Assembly: GCA_019155185.1 (NCBI GenBank)
Contig: CM032811.1
Location: 1,418,287-1,482,286 of the forward strand
Origin: Beaufortia kweichowensis
Lineage: Eukaryota > Chordata > Actinopteri > Cypriniformes > Gastromyzontidae
DNA length: 64,000 bases
Direction: 5' to 3'
Shown here: piece by piece, positions 40,701 to 52,500 of the stretch
How the letters are laid out: every line of letters starts with the position of its first letter
Position numbering within the stretch: the first letter of the stretch is position 1
Made by a program: the position numbers and the translations under genes
Notes under the pieces: generated by a model
The model's input: only the letters and a program-made list of their open reading frames with translations
What the model was told of the DNA's origin: nothing
The model's database searches: none

Positions 40701-43700
40701 TTACATCTTACATGTGTCAGGAATGAACATTTTTCTGTAAAGAACTTCATGTAAAGTGCTATGGAAAGTACATTTTCCATTTTACAGAAAATGTGAATGA
40801 CAAGCAGCCCTCTTGTACCTCCGTTTACTACGTTAAGAACCTCAAGCCAAACATGCTTGAACACACAAGCTCAAATCACATTTCAAGGCTCTGTTAATGG
40901 GCCGAACATGTGAGAGTAGTTTCATTGATGAAACCCAGAAAATAGGTCATTGTTAAGCATATGAAAGCATCACTGCCACATGGCTGGTCTCCTATCGGAG
41001 AACAACGCTCCTTTTCATCAGTTTAAACCGTAAACAAGCCCTGAGATCCTACAAGCGGCTCAGGATTCACTGTCCTACCACAGATTTACTGCAGCTGTAG
41101 CTGTGGACAGATTAGCGTGATATCCAATCGTGGAAAAATCTTCAGTAGATTATGAAGCGTTAATCTGGGCTAATCCAAACGAACATGCATCAGGGTGCAG
41201 ATGCCGGACCTGTCAATTAACTCAGGTCTGATCCTTTTATCTCTTCACAACCCATCATTCCCTCCATCACTTTGTACCTCCTCACCGCTCTCTTGGGGAA
41301 AGTAAAGCAGAAAGCCATGAAGCCATGATGCTTTCTGCTGTGTGTACAGTCTCTTACGTCTCTGTCTAAAGCATGAATCAATTGCTAATTGACAATACTT
41401 GATAAATAAATATGTAACTGTATCCTATGGTGTGAATATGCAAATATGTAAAAAAAAAAAAAAAAAACTCTTACAAAGTATACAAATAGCATGAGAGATT
41501 TATCCTTATTGCTGGAGTTACAAATGGGATGAGAAAGATTTATTTTTCCACATTTTTTTGTATGTCACACCATAGGACTTTTATCAACTACCCATATACA
41601 CTTCATTGACAAAAATGCATATATGCCTGTGAACGCAAGACGAGTCATCAATATTTTGGGTTTAGTTTTGACAGACTGTTAATGTTACATCTAAACAACG
41701 GCTTAAAGTTATTTGGATAAAATCGGATGAAAAAAATCGGATCACGTTTTAGGGGTACGTGGTCTTAAATAAATGGTCCTAAAGTTATTAAACACTTATT
41801 GAAGGCATTAACAATCAAGAAATGTAAAATAACATCACACCGCAATTTTGAGCTAGACAGCCAATATTTGTACATTTAGAAATGCAGTAAACATTGTGCA
41901 ATTATTTGTGATAGATGTGTTAGCCTTGTGTCAATTCCAAAATCTACTGGACCAACATTCTTGCAAAAACGTTTCATTAGTAAAATATAAACAGATATTT
42001 CAATATATTGGTAATAAATACATTCTGTGAGAATTATCTTTTATGTTTTGACTGAAAATATCACATCCATAAGGCTGGAATTGCCCTTATGTATCGTAGA
42101 GCTATAGCGACTGTTTCAACATATATTTATGTTACAATTTAGTTCTTTTTTTCGATTCCAGATTTAAATTTACATACAGAAGGTCCAATTAAACCTTCAA
42201 CGTTGTCAATTCTTTAACAAAATATTGAATGTTTTGGAAATAAAACTGTCATTTGAATTTGAGTTTCACATTTTACATTTCGATACAATCATAAATGTCA
42301 TATGGTGAGCTAAGCATATCTTTACAGCAGTACTAGATATTGATCAACCACCAGGGCTGAGAAACGCAGGCCTCAGGGACAAACACAGGTTAGCAGAATG
42401 ACTCGGCCTTTGTAAAGCAAACACAAACACCAATAAAAATCTGTAGCTCTCTGTATAACATGTCATATTTCTCAAGGTTGATGATGATTTTATTTTCATT
42501 AGCCATCTTTCGAGAGGCCTCTAGCTACATGAGCCTGCAGAGAACCGGTTTGACCTTGAGAGGAAAGGGAGGAAGACGGGGAGGAGGGGAGAGGGGGCGT
42601 GGTTCTCATGCATCACATGGAGGAACACCCATCCCGGTGAAGAAAAGGGTACTGCAGAGTTTAGCATTAAAGACCCGGCCGGGCCGATTATTTGACCCAG
42701 GCGCATACTGTAACTACTGGAAAACAGTTTCATGCAAAGCTTGTTACTAAGCAACTGGGTATTTAAGAAATCGCCTTCAAGAATTATGAACACTTCAAGG
42801 AGAATTTAAAACAAATAGACATCCACACATAATATTGCTCTTAAGAAGAGAAGGAAATGTTACTGATGGATCTTTTTTCGCAGTCTTCTCCCCATCTCTC
42901 CCCACCACCCCGTGAACCAATTGTGTCTAGGGATGTGGAAATTTCCTCTCATCCTCTTAAAGCAAGCCTGTGAAGACCAGCAATGCTCATTTGCATATCC
43001 AATGAATGCGGATGCGACGTCACCGAGGCCGAGAATGATTGACAGCTGAAACATTCCGAGAGAACGGCCGCGCTGACGCTTCTACCGCCGCGATGAACCG
43101 GAGCAGAACGCGCTCTCACGCCCGTCCGTGAGCCAGACATCTCCCAAAAATTAAGAAAATCTAACACCAGACCGTATACGATGATGTCACGGTAGGGCAG
43201 GTGCAGATCCAAAGGGCCGATTAATCGCGAGGATCATTAAAACAGCAGACGCTTGTTGTATTAAGCGCATCGTTTCCCATCTAATGACACGGGCCTGATA
43301 GAGAGCGCAGTGATATTGAAGAAAAGCTATTCATAGACCTCAAGCCTCGTGTGGAAGTGTACCCGATTATCACTCCCATGCTGTTAAATAATAATAAATA
43401 ATAAACGATTCATGCTTAAATCTTCTGCGTGTAAAGATTCATCCATTTATTCAGACTCGATAGTGATAGTCTCTAATCTTGTGAATGGTCTACTGCAGTA
43501 TGTACACGAATCAGACTCATTTACATGTCAAGTTAATATCAATAAATCAATCACAAATACTGTTATTTTAAAGCATGTTCACTTACTGTACATTTCTTCA
43601 ACTCTTCAATGGGTTTTTAGATTTTTATTTGGTAATTAAATGTTGATATTGATTGATATGGTTTGACACAAGAGAAGCCGCAGTGGTGATATGCATGTGA

Positions 43701-44073
43701 ATTGCACATAGTGCCACTTTATAACAGCACAGAGACATTAAAGCCAATGCTTTATAGTACAGCTTAGACATCTCCGTGACAAATCATTGCCAATGCAAAA
43801 CATAAACTAACCGGAGGAGAATCATGCGTGAATCTAACGGAGCGCTGCACATCTGTAGGTATGTATTTAAGTGCACACGTTTGCGTGGCGTAAAACACAG
43901 CAATCAAGCTGGCAGTTTAACGCCTCTGTGGGTCGTTGTTTGGGGTTGTCAAAGAACGATGACTTACCCCAACTGCTCGCGGTGCGCCCGATGAACTCGC
44001 CCGTCCGCGGATTGTAGAAACAATCTTTCCAATTCGTCGTTTTCTCGTCAGCTTTCTCCTCTTTGTTGGCCAT
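28770..44073 (-). CDS. atp1b3: Na+/K+-transporting ATPase subunit beta-3, complete, seven constitutive coding exons
   Basis: Exons on the minus strand: 44073-43968, 34748-34620, 33699-33601, 33063-32876, 32297-32247, 29883-29797 and 28937-28770 (stop TAA). Lengths 106, 129, 99, 188, 51, 87 and 168 nt sum to 828 nt, 275 residues. All junctions are GT-AG and in phase. It is the type II glycoprotein subunit needed for folding and membrane delivery of the Na+ pump alpha subunit. Visible parts: a cytosolic tail of about 36 residues with the family motif YNPRTGEFIGRTASSW, one membrane helix (about 36-62, rich in F, L and Y), then an ectodomain with six cysteines (NELC, KVC, RQC, QPC, HISC, TIEC) matching the three conserved disulfides, the YFPYYGKK signature, and the end RDKFLGRITF. 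Two N-glycosylation sequons are seen (NRS, NDS). The tail and C-terminus fit beta-3 better than beta-1, -2 or -4; which fish copy (a or b) I cannot say. Intron 1 is 9.2 kb and carries a candidate cassette exon (own entry). The start codon is in a CpG-rich segment. Confidence 0.97.
28998..29245 (-). repeat. Dispersed repeat family A, copy 5 (inverted)
   Basis: Runs from ACTTTTCTGTAATTTAAAAA through CCAGAAGCAATAACACCCAC to ATTTAAACCACCAAATATTG. In atp1b3 intron 6. Confidence 0.75.
29427..29508. mobile_element. Truncated copy of the 19100 MITE
   Basis: ACCATAGTAATTTTTATTCC and CTACTATGGAAAGTCAATAG followed by GGCTAACTATTCCTG match core and one end. In atp1b3 intron 6. Confidence 0.7.
32518..32870. 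repeat. Degenerate tetranucleotide array (GGAC/CAGA/GGAT)
   Basis: Runs of GGAC, CAGA and GGAT units, including a 19-bp unit (GGACGGACAGGAGTACGGGT) repeated at about 32574-32620. It is in atp1b3 intron 4, starting 6 bp past the exon 4 donor. Long open frames on either strand here are repeat artefacts. Confidence 0.85.
35143..35310. mobile_element. Relative of the 40354 element
   Basis: GCAGAACACAAAAGATATTTTGAAG, ending with ACAGGTTTTGAATGACATGA; same order of blocks. Confidence 0.65.
35655..35735 (+). repeat. Dispersed repeat family A, copy 6 (fragment)
   Basis: Only the CTCATAAATGAAATAAAATT to GGCCATTATTGCTACATGGA part is present. Confidence 0.5.
35859..35923. repeat. Three tandem copies of a 22-bp unit
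   Basis: GTGAGAGAGCCATTGAGAGC plus two bases repeats at 35859, 35881 and 35903, nearly without change. Confidence 0.85.
38074..38169 (-). other. atp1b3: Candidate cassette exon in atp1b3 intron 1 (96 nt, 32 codons)
   Basis: On the minus strand the acceptor TATCTTCTTACAG is followed by 96 open bases and the donor GGAG|GTATTT. Exon 1 of atp1b3 ends in phase 1 (a lone G) and exon 2 starts in phase 1. This segment enters with AA (G+AA = Glu), stays open through 31 further codons and leaves a lone G that joins CT of exon 2 to restore Ala. The insert is polar and rich in Asn, Tyr, Pro and Ser (for example SRYGNLNYPYS and TPNPNRLQG). It would lie in the cytosolic juxtamembrane position, directly between TASSW and the membrane helix. 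The other two minus frames, and the plus strand, do not offer an equivalent open exon. I know of no such exon in mammalian beta subunits. Inferred only; no transcript evidence. Confidence 0.6.
38912..39110 (-). repeat. Dispersed repeat family A, copy 7 (inverted)
   Basis: From TACTTTGTAGGATTTCTGTG through CCAGAAGCAATAATAGCCAA to GGGTATTTAAGCCACC. In atp1b3 intron 1. Confidence 0.7.
40354..40633. mobile_element. Palindromic MITE-like element with perfect 40-bp arms
   Basis: Arms 40446-40485 and 40539-40578 are perfect reverse complements (GAACACAGAAGAAGATATTT onward), separated by 53 bp. Outer sequence (CCTGTATGACTTTCTTGCTT on the left; ACAGGGTTTGAATGACATAA on the right) is shared with the elements at 35143, 55905 and 62700. 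Confidence 0.8.
42989..43023. promoter_or_regulatory. Octamer - CCAAT - CRE cluster in atp1b3 intron 1
   Basis: ATTTGCAT (octamer, 42989), CCAAT (42999) and GACGTCAC (CRE, 43016) lie within 35 bp at the edge of a CpG-rich block. The grouping resembles a core promoter or enhancer; an alternative atp1b3 start is possible but not shown. Confidence 0.45.
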
Positions 44074-44246
44074 GGCTGAAAAACGATGAAGAAACCAGTT
44101 TGAGGACGATGGATGGAGGCAAATCTAAAAAGCGTTGATTCGGGCTTGCCACCTTTGCGTCGGGGAGTAAATGAGGTGTGCAGTCCTTCCACGCGGCTCG
44201 AGACTGCAGCACTCGTCCGGTCGGGCGCTTCGCTAGCGGCGTTTGA

Positions 44247-44258
44247 CGCGCATGCGCA
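44247..44258. promoter_or_regulatory. NRF1 consensus site upstream of atp1b3
   Basis: CGCGCATGCGCA is a full match to the palindromic NRF1 consensus YGCGCAYGCGCR, 174 bp upstream of the atp1b3 ATG. NRF1 drives many housekeeping and energy-metabolism promoters. Confidence 0.6.
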
Positions 44259-45544
44259 CTGCGGCGCCACCGCAACGCGAGAGCCGCATCAGAATGATGA
44301 ACATTTCTGGAAGATTTATTGAAATCCTTTATAGTTTGTGGATTCGCAAAGGGGTGAACAAAAGTCTGTAGGAGGGTTCTAGGTCTAGCTGTCGCGTTTC
44401 TGTTCTTTTGGTGAATGCGTCTTGTGGTGTCTCAGTAAATCGATTTCTATAGGCACATACCTTGAAGTGTTGAATACAAAAAAGCTATTGAGGATTTCCA
44501 CCTATAGCAGGACATGCTCAAGCACTGTATGAGACAAGTTAGACGTGAAAGTTAAACAGTAAAATCACCAAAAATATATAATTATCAACGAGCTGCATAT
44601 GAAAGTTTAGCCTTAAAATTGTTATTCAAAAAATATACAATGTATCTTTACACAATCTGATTTGTATTTAAAGTCATTTGGCTTAATGTACACTAGTGTG
44701 GTTTTATGATTTATTTCTTAACAAACAGGTAATACTAAAAGATATTATGATTGTATGATGATAAGCTTCTACCTGAGCGTCTGACACCAATATACAAAAC
44801 CTGTGCTAGAAAAATGTTTATGGAATTGGACTTTTGAGTCAAAACTAGTGATCAATGGGATCATTTATAAAGAATAAAGTTTATGTAAAGATTTCCATGT
44901 CCTTTCATTTTTAGTAGTTACTGCCTCAGATCGAATCAGATCAGATCTCATTTTTCCTTGTATACCTTATTTTTAGCTAAACACTCGTTATTGAAATAAA
45001 ATTATATGTCTCTGTTGCACTTGCCCTTTCCATTAAAAATAGAAAGAAAAATGCATAAAATATATTGATTTCATATCCAGCTTCTGGATCTCGCTTATGT
45101 AATGGAGTCAAACTATATGGGGCGATTCGAGGTTCATTTCTTTGTAAACCACACCACATCAGAGATAACCAAAATTATATGTTTATATATGTATACATGT
45201 ACATACAGTTACAATTGCAAACCAAAAGTCATATTAGTTATTCTGTTGTTTTAAGTCAGTTTAAAATGTGACCTGAGTGGATCAGGGAGGTTTCCCTTGT
45301 ATTGGCCACTCTGAATTGTAACAAAAATGTTTTTTTAAATCACACTCGCACAAAGACTATCAAAATCTCCTAACATGCAACATTCAGGCAGCTTGACGCA
45401 ACACGCTCCAAGCCAAATAACCCCGGAACAGCTGATGACAACCATCAATACTGTCCCTCAACAACTGCAGTAAATGACAGTGAATAAACTGTAATACAAC
45501 AAAATGACATTAAATTCACATATAAAAAAAGAACATATTCCCAT

Positions 45545-46004
45545 TTTAATGCAAGAATTTAAATTCCAATCCAGGACATTGCTTATCCCACAGCCAAGAA
45601 AATGAAATGGCACTAGCCCACTGGACTACACGGATATTGTCATATTCACATATGACCGAAATAAATACATTTTCAGAAAGAATTCGTAAGTCCTCTGGAA
45701 AAGAAGTGGAGAAAGTAAGAACAACGAGTTTAGGGAAATTAAACTGAGGATCTTGTTTGCTCTGCTTTACGGCCCGGCCTGCGGCTTGCGCATCAACTAA
45801 TAGCACAGAAAAAACAGCAAACTCTCTCTCACAGAGCCGAAGTCTTCAGCCGAAGAGGAAGTGAGAGATTTTGAGGGAAGGTAAAAATATTGTAATAAAG
45901 CGAGGAGTGGCAGCTTATTTCCTGTGTAGCGGTCCTTCCCAGCGCTGCTCGGGAATCCTGTCCCGTCGAAGGCATCGAGGGCTGACGACCCGCCGAGCAG
46001 ACGC
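45545..46004 (-). other. tfdp2: Probable tfdp2 3' untranslated region
   Basis: No AATAAA is seen on the minus strand between the stop codon and 45000. The common variant ATTAAA occurs at 45545-45550, about 460 nt past the stop, and is the likeliest signal. The CT-free, CpG-poor sequence between shows no other gene. Confidence 0.35.
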
Positions 46005-49000
46005 TCACTCTGGAGACGAGGGATTGTCGTCGTCATCGTCGTCCTCTTCCTCGTTGAAGGAGCTGGGCGTTTGACCCCGAGACTCTGATGTGTGTGACGG
46101 AGCAGTGCTGCTCTGACTGTGGAGAGAGGTGGGGTTATCAAAACGTTAGTACAAATGCTAAAGCTGACGTTAATTATAGTAAGACAGTGTCCTGTCTGTC
46201 CAACTCAGTAAGTGCCACATGTATTTACAGCACCAGTCAAACGGTTGGAAACACTGTTTTTTCCAATTGTTTCCACATTTTATAATAGTAGTGAACTCAT
46301 CAAAACCATGAAATGACACAATTGTAACTGTGGGAATTATGTTGTGACTAAAAGCATCCAAACTAAATGAACACTATGTTATATTTGATCATCTTCAAAA
46401 ATAGTCACACTTTGTGTAGAATTTGAAAAATCATCCTCTTGACATTTTATCATCCAGTTTCTTGAGGTGCTTTTTAAGAAATTTCTATCTATGATGGACT
46501 CTGTTTACTCTGTTTACTCATTATTTGATCCAAGTAATCCATTTAAAATGTATTTAAAATGAAAAAAATTATAATCATAAGGAACATTTTTTGTCAATTG
46601 TGTCTAAACTTTTAACTGGTACCATTTATTTTATAGAAAACATGCATGGAAACTGTGTGTTATCTTAATCAGCTCTCACCACATTTACAAGTTATGCACT
46701 TGTTTTACTCGTGGTTCTGTAAACATACCTTGTGTAGCTGAGAGGTGTTCTGTTGGAGTTTCTAGCCATTCCTGATGGGACAGAATAACATGATGGTCAC
46801 ACAAATATTATATGAAATATGAAAACAAAATCCTATAATACAATCAAAACCACAAGACACAAATACAGTTGCTTCATTTGCAAAAAACATGTAAGAGTTT
46901 AAAAAACAAACTCCAAAAGTACCTTTTGCCAAATGTGAGTGAACTAAAAAATGACTGTAAAAAAAGTATTTCCACAAACCCATATCTTCCGAAATGTTTT
47001 TTTATTTTTACTACAACAAAAAGGCGACTTGTTTTTGTTTGGAAGCCTAACGTTAAGAATGTGCTTTCACAGAGATCCGCCGTTACAACAACAACAAAAA
47101 GCGTTTGGCTTCCTCGCTAAATGTCTGATGGTAATCCCCATTAGATGACTGCAGCTGGTCTGCTTTGTCTCATTAATGTAAATGTGTGGTCTAAAAGCAG
47201 GAGAAACCCCAGTACACAGTAAATGCTTGAACTCAATCTCTGCGTGCCTGTAAAGAAGTACTGTTTTTCTATCGAGGAGAAAAAAGCATTTTACAATGCA
47301 GGTCTGTTTTGAATAATTGTAAAGATTTTTTTAGACCCTATTTTATTGCATGCCCTGAGCTGCCAAAAGACGTAAAAACGAAATAATGAATTTCGTGGAA
47401 TCAGGAGTCGCACAAGATAGAGAATGTAAAAAGGAATGCCAGTGTGAAAACAAAGCTACCAAATATTGTTGGAAAAGAAGCAAAACAGAATCTGCATCAG
47501 GAGTTTCTCAGGTACCCACCAAGGACATACGCTTCCAGGGACTTGGGCACAAGAGATTTGGCCACACTGAGGTTCTCTGAAGAGCACGTGCCGTTCTCAA
47601 GCCCCAGAGACATGCCCATTCGCTTCAGGATCTCAACGTCATCATGGATCTCAAACGTGTTGTCAAAGTTAAAGAGGTATTCACACCTGTTTGAGGGAAT
47701 AAATGAGTTTATACGTGAAAATCCTTTAATATCAGTTTGTCTATTCAGGCTTTTAACTATTCAGTTTTGCTTTTGTGACACGTTAACATATGTATGATGT
47801 TCGGAAACTTGTCCCACACAGTTCCAGTAATATCCATAGATATTAAGTAGGACAGATACTATTATTGGTGCTCTGCATATCCACCAAAAGCAACCCAAGA
47901 TTAGAAACAAGTGACTGAAGTTTATTTTTATCAGTCTTCTAAACATTTTCTTTAGTTTTTTATTCTGTCACAATGTCTCTGGTCCAACATTTGAGTTGGA
48001 CCAGAGGTAAAAAATAGAAAGGATGGATGTAAGATTTCTTCTTCAATTGTGTCAACACTACAGTAGTGTTGGCTCTTCAAATCTGTCAAATCTGACATTG
48101 CTACACCACAATTAAAAAACCGAAAAGAGACAAACAACAATAGTCAAGGGAAATCTCCTACTTATCACTAGAGATGGAGCAGTCGATGACGGTGCGGACG
48201 TCTGTGTTAAGAATGATGAAGGGAAGCTGGATGACAGATCCTGGTGGAGGAGCCGACTGTGCCGAGGCTTCGCTGGCCTGGTTCCTCCGGACCAGATTCT
48301 TAAAAGCGATCTGCTGCTCCGTGGCAAGAGACGCACAAATCACCACATGTATACACACAACCTTTCAGCAGTTTCATTTACATAAAGAGACAGCTCTTTG
48401 CGAAACGACCATACGCACATGTGTGTAAGGGGGCAGAACATGGACTAGAAGCAAGCCAATGTGATTTATTTAGCAGCATTCCTGATCCAAACCCTGATCA
48501 ATACTCCAGCAGTACAACGGCCTCTTCTGATCAATCCAAATTTCCTTGCTCTTATATCCGTCTGTAATGCACACTTTCAGTGCTAATGTGCAAAAATGCA
48601 ACACAGCGACGGCTGGATGTTTTATAAAGTGACTATGAACACAAACAGACTGATGATTGTGTGTGTGGGCTTGACCGCAGGAGATGGATGGTGTTTAAGC
48701 ATCTCACTTTCTGGAAAACTGGATCAATACTGGGAGATTGCTGCATTTCCACAGAAGGCCCTATAGTAAATACAACTCCTCCCTCCTTTCATCTGCTGTT
48801 TATTGCTCATCCTTTATTTTCTTTAAATGGACGAGTGGACGGAGGTTTGGCTGTTGACACTGCTAACTGGCTAAAGATTCTTTTAGCAGATTGGAAGTTG
48901 TATGTTACTGATACGCATTTTTGATAAAGCATCTGCTAAATGAATAAATGTTTAATGTGAGTTGTAAATACAAATAGAATGGACAGACAACACATCTTTC

Positions 49001-49037
49001 TTTTCGTTGTCATTGATTGAATGTTTGCCGCAGGCTA

Positions 49038-49076
<39 letters not shown>

Positions 49077-49089
49077 GCACACAGACACA

Positions 49090-49146
<57 letters not shown>

Positions 49147-49500
49147 TACAAACCTGTAATATCAGCTCCTCTAGCTGAGCTCTTTTCTGACGGATTCTTT
49201 CCAAACGCTTCTGTTTTTCCAGCTGAAAGACAATGACACACAACACACACAAATTGTCTTTAGAAATTGTCTATGTATCCCTATAACATGCTGAACCAAA
49301 CTGTTGTACAGTATAGATCTACAATTACAGAGGTGTGAAAATTCAGTAACACACAGATAACAACTTTAGATAGCCTATATCATTGTGTCAAGGTGTACAA
49401 TTGTGTGGCCTCCCCTCCCCACAACCCTTCCTCCCCATCATCCTCCTCCATTCCCCCTCTGTCACAGATGTGACACTAACAGATGGTGTCAGAAGGGTCT

Positions 49501-49534
<34 letters not shown>

Positions 49535-52500
49535 GTCAATTAATGAAGGTACAGTGTGTTTTATTACACCTATAACTAACCACACATACACACACTTGTC
49601 GTTTCATCAAGGTACGGTGTGTTATGCCTATAACTAATGTCTAGTGCATATGACCACACAAACGATGCAAATATTTTAAAAAAGACGTTACTGCCCTAGT
49701 GGTGTAATGCAACGTTTTTATTTTCACCAACAAACACTTAATTATTTACTTGCAAGTCAATGAGAAGCATTCTTTGCAAAACTCAATTAAAACACTGTCA
49801 AATGATTAATCGAGATTAATCGCATCCAGTTTTTGTTTACATAATATATGTCTGTGTACTGTACATATTAATTTTGTGTTTAGAAACACATACTCATACA
49901 TGCATATATTTAAGAAAAATATAATATATAAACATTAAATGTTTATATATCATTAGTAAATATAAACAAATATGTCTAAATATTTTCTAAACCATATGTA
50001 TATACACATGTATGTGTGTTTTTGTGTTTATAAATACAAAAAGTTATATGCACAGTACACAGACATATATTATGTAAACACAAACTTTTATTCTGGATGC
50101 GATTAATCGCGATTAATCGTTTGACAGCCCTAATTAAAACATTAATCCAGTTACTAAAAACTTTAAGACAGCAGGTACTTGCCTGTATCAATACAATTTT
50201 AGGCCATGTTAGCATCTTTTTAGCAAACACTATTCATTTATGTATACACATATCTAGACTAAAGTACTTTAGTGTGCTACAAAATACAAAAAGCTGTGCA
50301 AATTAAACCTGTCAAGCAAGTATTTCATTTATATGCTAATTATAACGTTTATGAGCATAAGCCTAAAGCTCTGGTGCATGTGAATGCTTAAACAGAATAA
50401 GAATTGTAATCTAATCAGTGTTAGCAGATTTGTACACACCTCTAGGTTGTGGCACTCTTGGGCTGAGTTTGTGGGCAGGCCAATCCAGCGTATCTCCTTC
50501 TTTTCTTTAGAAATGATGTTCATGGCCATCAACACGTTTAGCGCATCATAAACCCGTCGCCGGATGTTCTTCTGGTCGTACACCTGCTGCGTGTGAAAAT
50601 ACACTCTTAATATCGTCACCAAGGGTGTGTGATCACATCTTCTGCACTTTGTCTTTGCTTTCCAGACACTCTATGTGTAGTTGAACCCTCGACCCTCCAA
50701 CATCCTACATCCAACATCTAAGTCTTGTTTAATAACACTTTCACGTTCCCCTAAGCGGACTGTCAGGACTAATACTGTAAAGAATTCGCTACGAGCTACA
50801 CAGAGTTGCTGTTTATCCTCAGGTTTTTGGGACGTGGCCATGCGAAAGGTGGACACTGTGCAGTGCTGCAGGAAGTGTTCGTTGTTCTTCATAAACCACA
50901 GACAGAAAAATCACAGTTTATAGTTTCAGAGTAAACAGACACTGACTAACTAATGGTCATTTTAGGGTGAGGTGTAATGCTGACTGTATATGCCTGTCAT
51001 AACTAAACGATCGACCTAAGAGCCAGAAAGGTTTTGTAAGTCAATGGCAATGATGTTTAGTGTAAGAAATGCATTAGGCATAAACCATTAAGACCATGAA
51101 GCATTAAGACTAAGTTAACAGTAAGTTATCAGCATGTAAGAATGCACTTAAGACTGGAGTGACAGCTGATGAAAATTCAGCTTTGCATCACGGGAATAAA
51201 TTATAATTTTAAGTATATTAATATAAAAACCATTGTTTTATATTGCAATAACATTTTGCAATAGTACCGTTTCTGTATTTTTTTGTATTGTTTCTGTATT
51301 TTTGATCAATTAAATGCAGCCTTGATGAGCGTAAGAGACTTCTTTAAAAACATTACAAGTCTTACTGATCACAAACTTTTGAGCGGCAGTGTGTATATAA
51401 AACACAACTGTAACAGTGGGAATTACGTTGTAATCAAAATATGATATATCACACACTTTTAAATAATATTTCTTGATGTTTGTATGAAGACACTTTGCCC
51501 GCATACCATCTCTTCTATGTTTACTGAAATATCTCTTATTTGTTTCTCAAGTGCAACATCTGGAATGCTGAAGGCTTAAAAAGACTTATTTATGCATTTT
51601 ATTACTTAAATATTTAGCTCTTCTCCACACGTCACTGACCTCACTTTATACCCTCAGTACAAAAATGACATCTTATTGGTATGCAGGATAACTTTTAATG
51701 CATGACATTTATATGGATTTTTTACTTTGTTTTCTGCTTTTAACTCAATTTAGAAAATGATACAACACTGATTTATAAACACATCAGGTGTAGCTATTGC
51801 GCATGTATTTTGTTCATGTTTTCATTATCATATTTAGTAAATCAAGAAGGGTCTTTGCTCCAAACTTGAAAACATTTTGTCTAAATCTTTAACTTATTTG
51901 ACTCGTGATAATGACATAAACAGGTACAACCATTTCCTCGTACATTATGGCATCATCACACAAGTCTAAAAATGTCTTGCTATAGTCCTGTTGGTAACAT
52001 GAACTCACCGAGTCGGCGGGCATAAGACTGCTGGCGTGGGTAAATTCAGCCACCAGCTCGTCTGCTACCTCGTTGTAGGATGTGGTGCCTTTCTTCTGTA
52101 CCTTCTCGCACACCTTCATGGAGAAATGCCTCAGCCCTTTGCCATTCTTATCTGCTCTCTTCATTCTCTTACTGCGGAGAGTCAAAACAGACACGTCTCA
52201 TTTACAGACACTGAATGTATGAGTGTTGATTTGCACAAAACTTGTCAAAAACATTTATGCATAAAACTATTCCTTATTGTGCTATCTAATTATTCCTCTA
52301 AAATCAAATAAGAATCCTCCTTGGAAATCCAGTGACACGTTTGGATTTGCTGACAAATCAGATTTCAGATCGTCTGGTTGCCATTGCAATAATTGTACAT
52401 GCTTGCTGCTGCTGTCAATTATTTCTACATGCAGATATGTGTCACTTTTCATCCCGTATTTCACGTTTACACTATTTATTTGCTGCTTCCAGTGGGTGCA

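Larger units (their letters stand above)
42980..44330. promoter_or_regulatory. atp1b3: CpG-rich promoter segment of atp1b3
   Basis: CpG density rises sharply across 43010-43280 and again at 43800-44290, around the atp1b3 start codon (44073), against an AT-rich background. The upstream part contains a perfect NRF1 site and no TATA box close to the start, as in housekeeping promoters. The block at 42980-43280 is inside intron 1 and carries its own promoter-like site cluster. Confidence 0.6.

Noticed and set aside
43867..44270. Alternative open frames in the atp1b3 promoter (117 and 75 codons, minus)
   Set aside because: Shadow frames produced by GC-rich sequence over exon 1; the beta-subunit frame is unambiguous.
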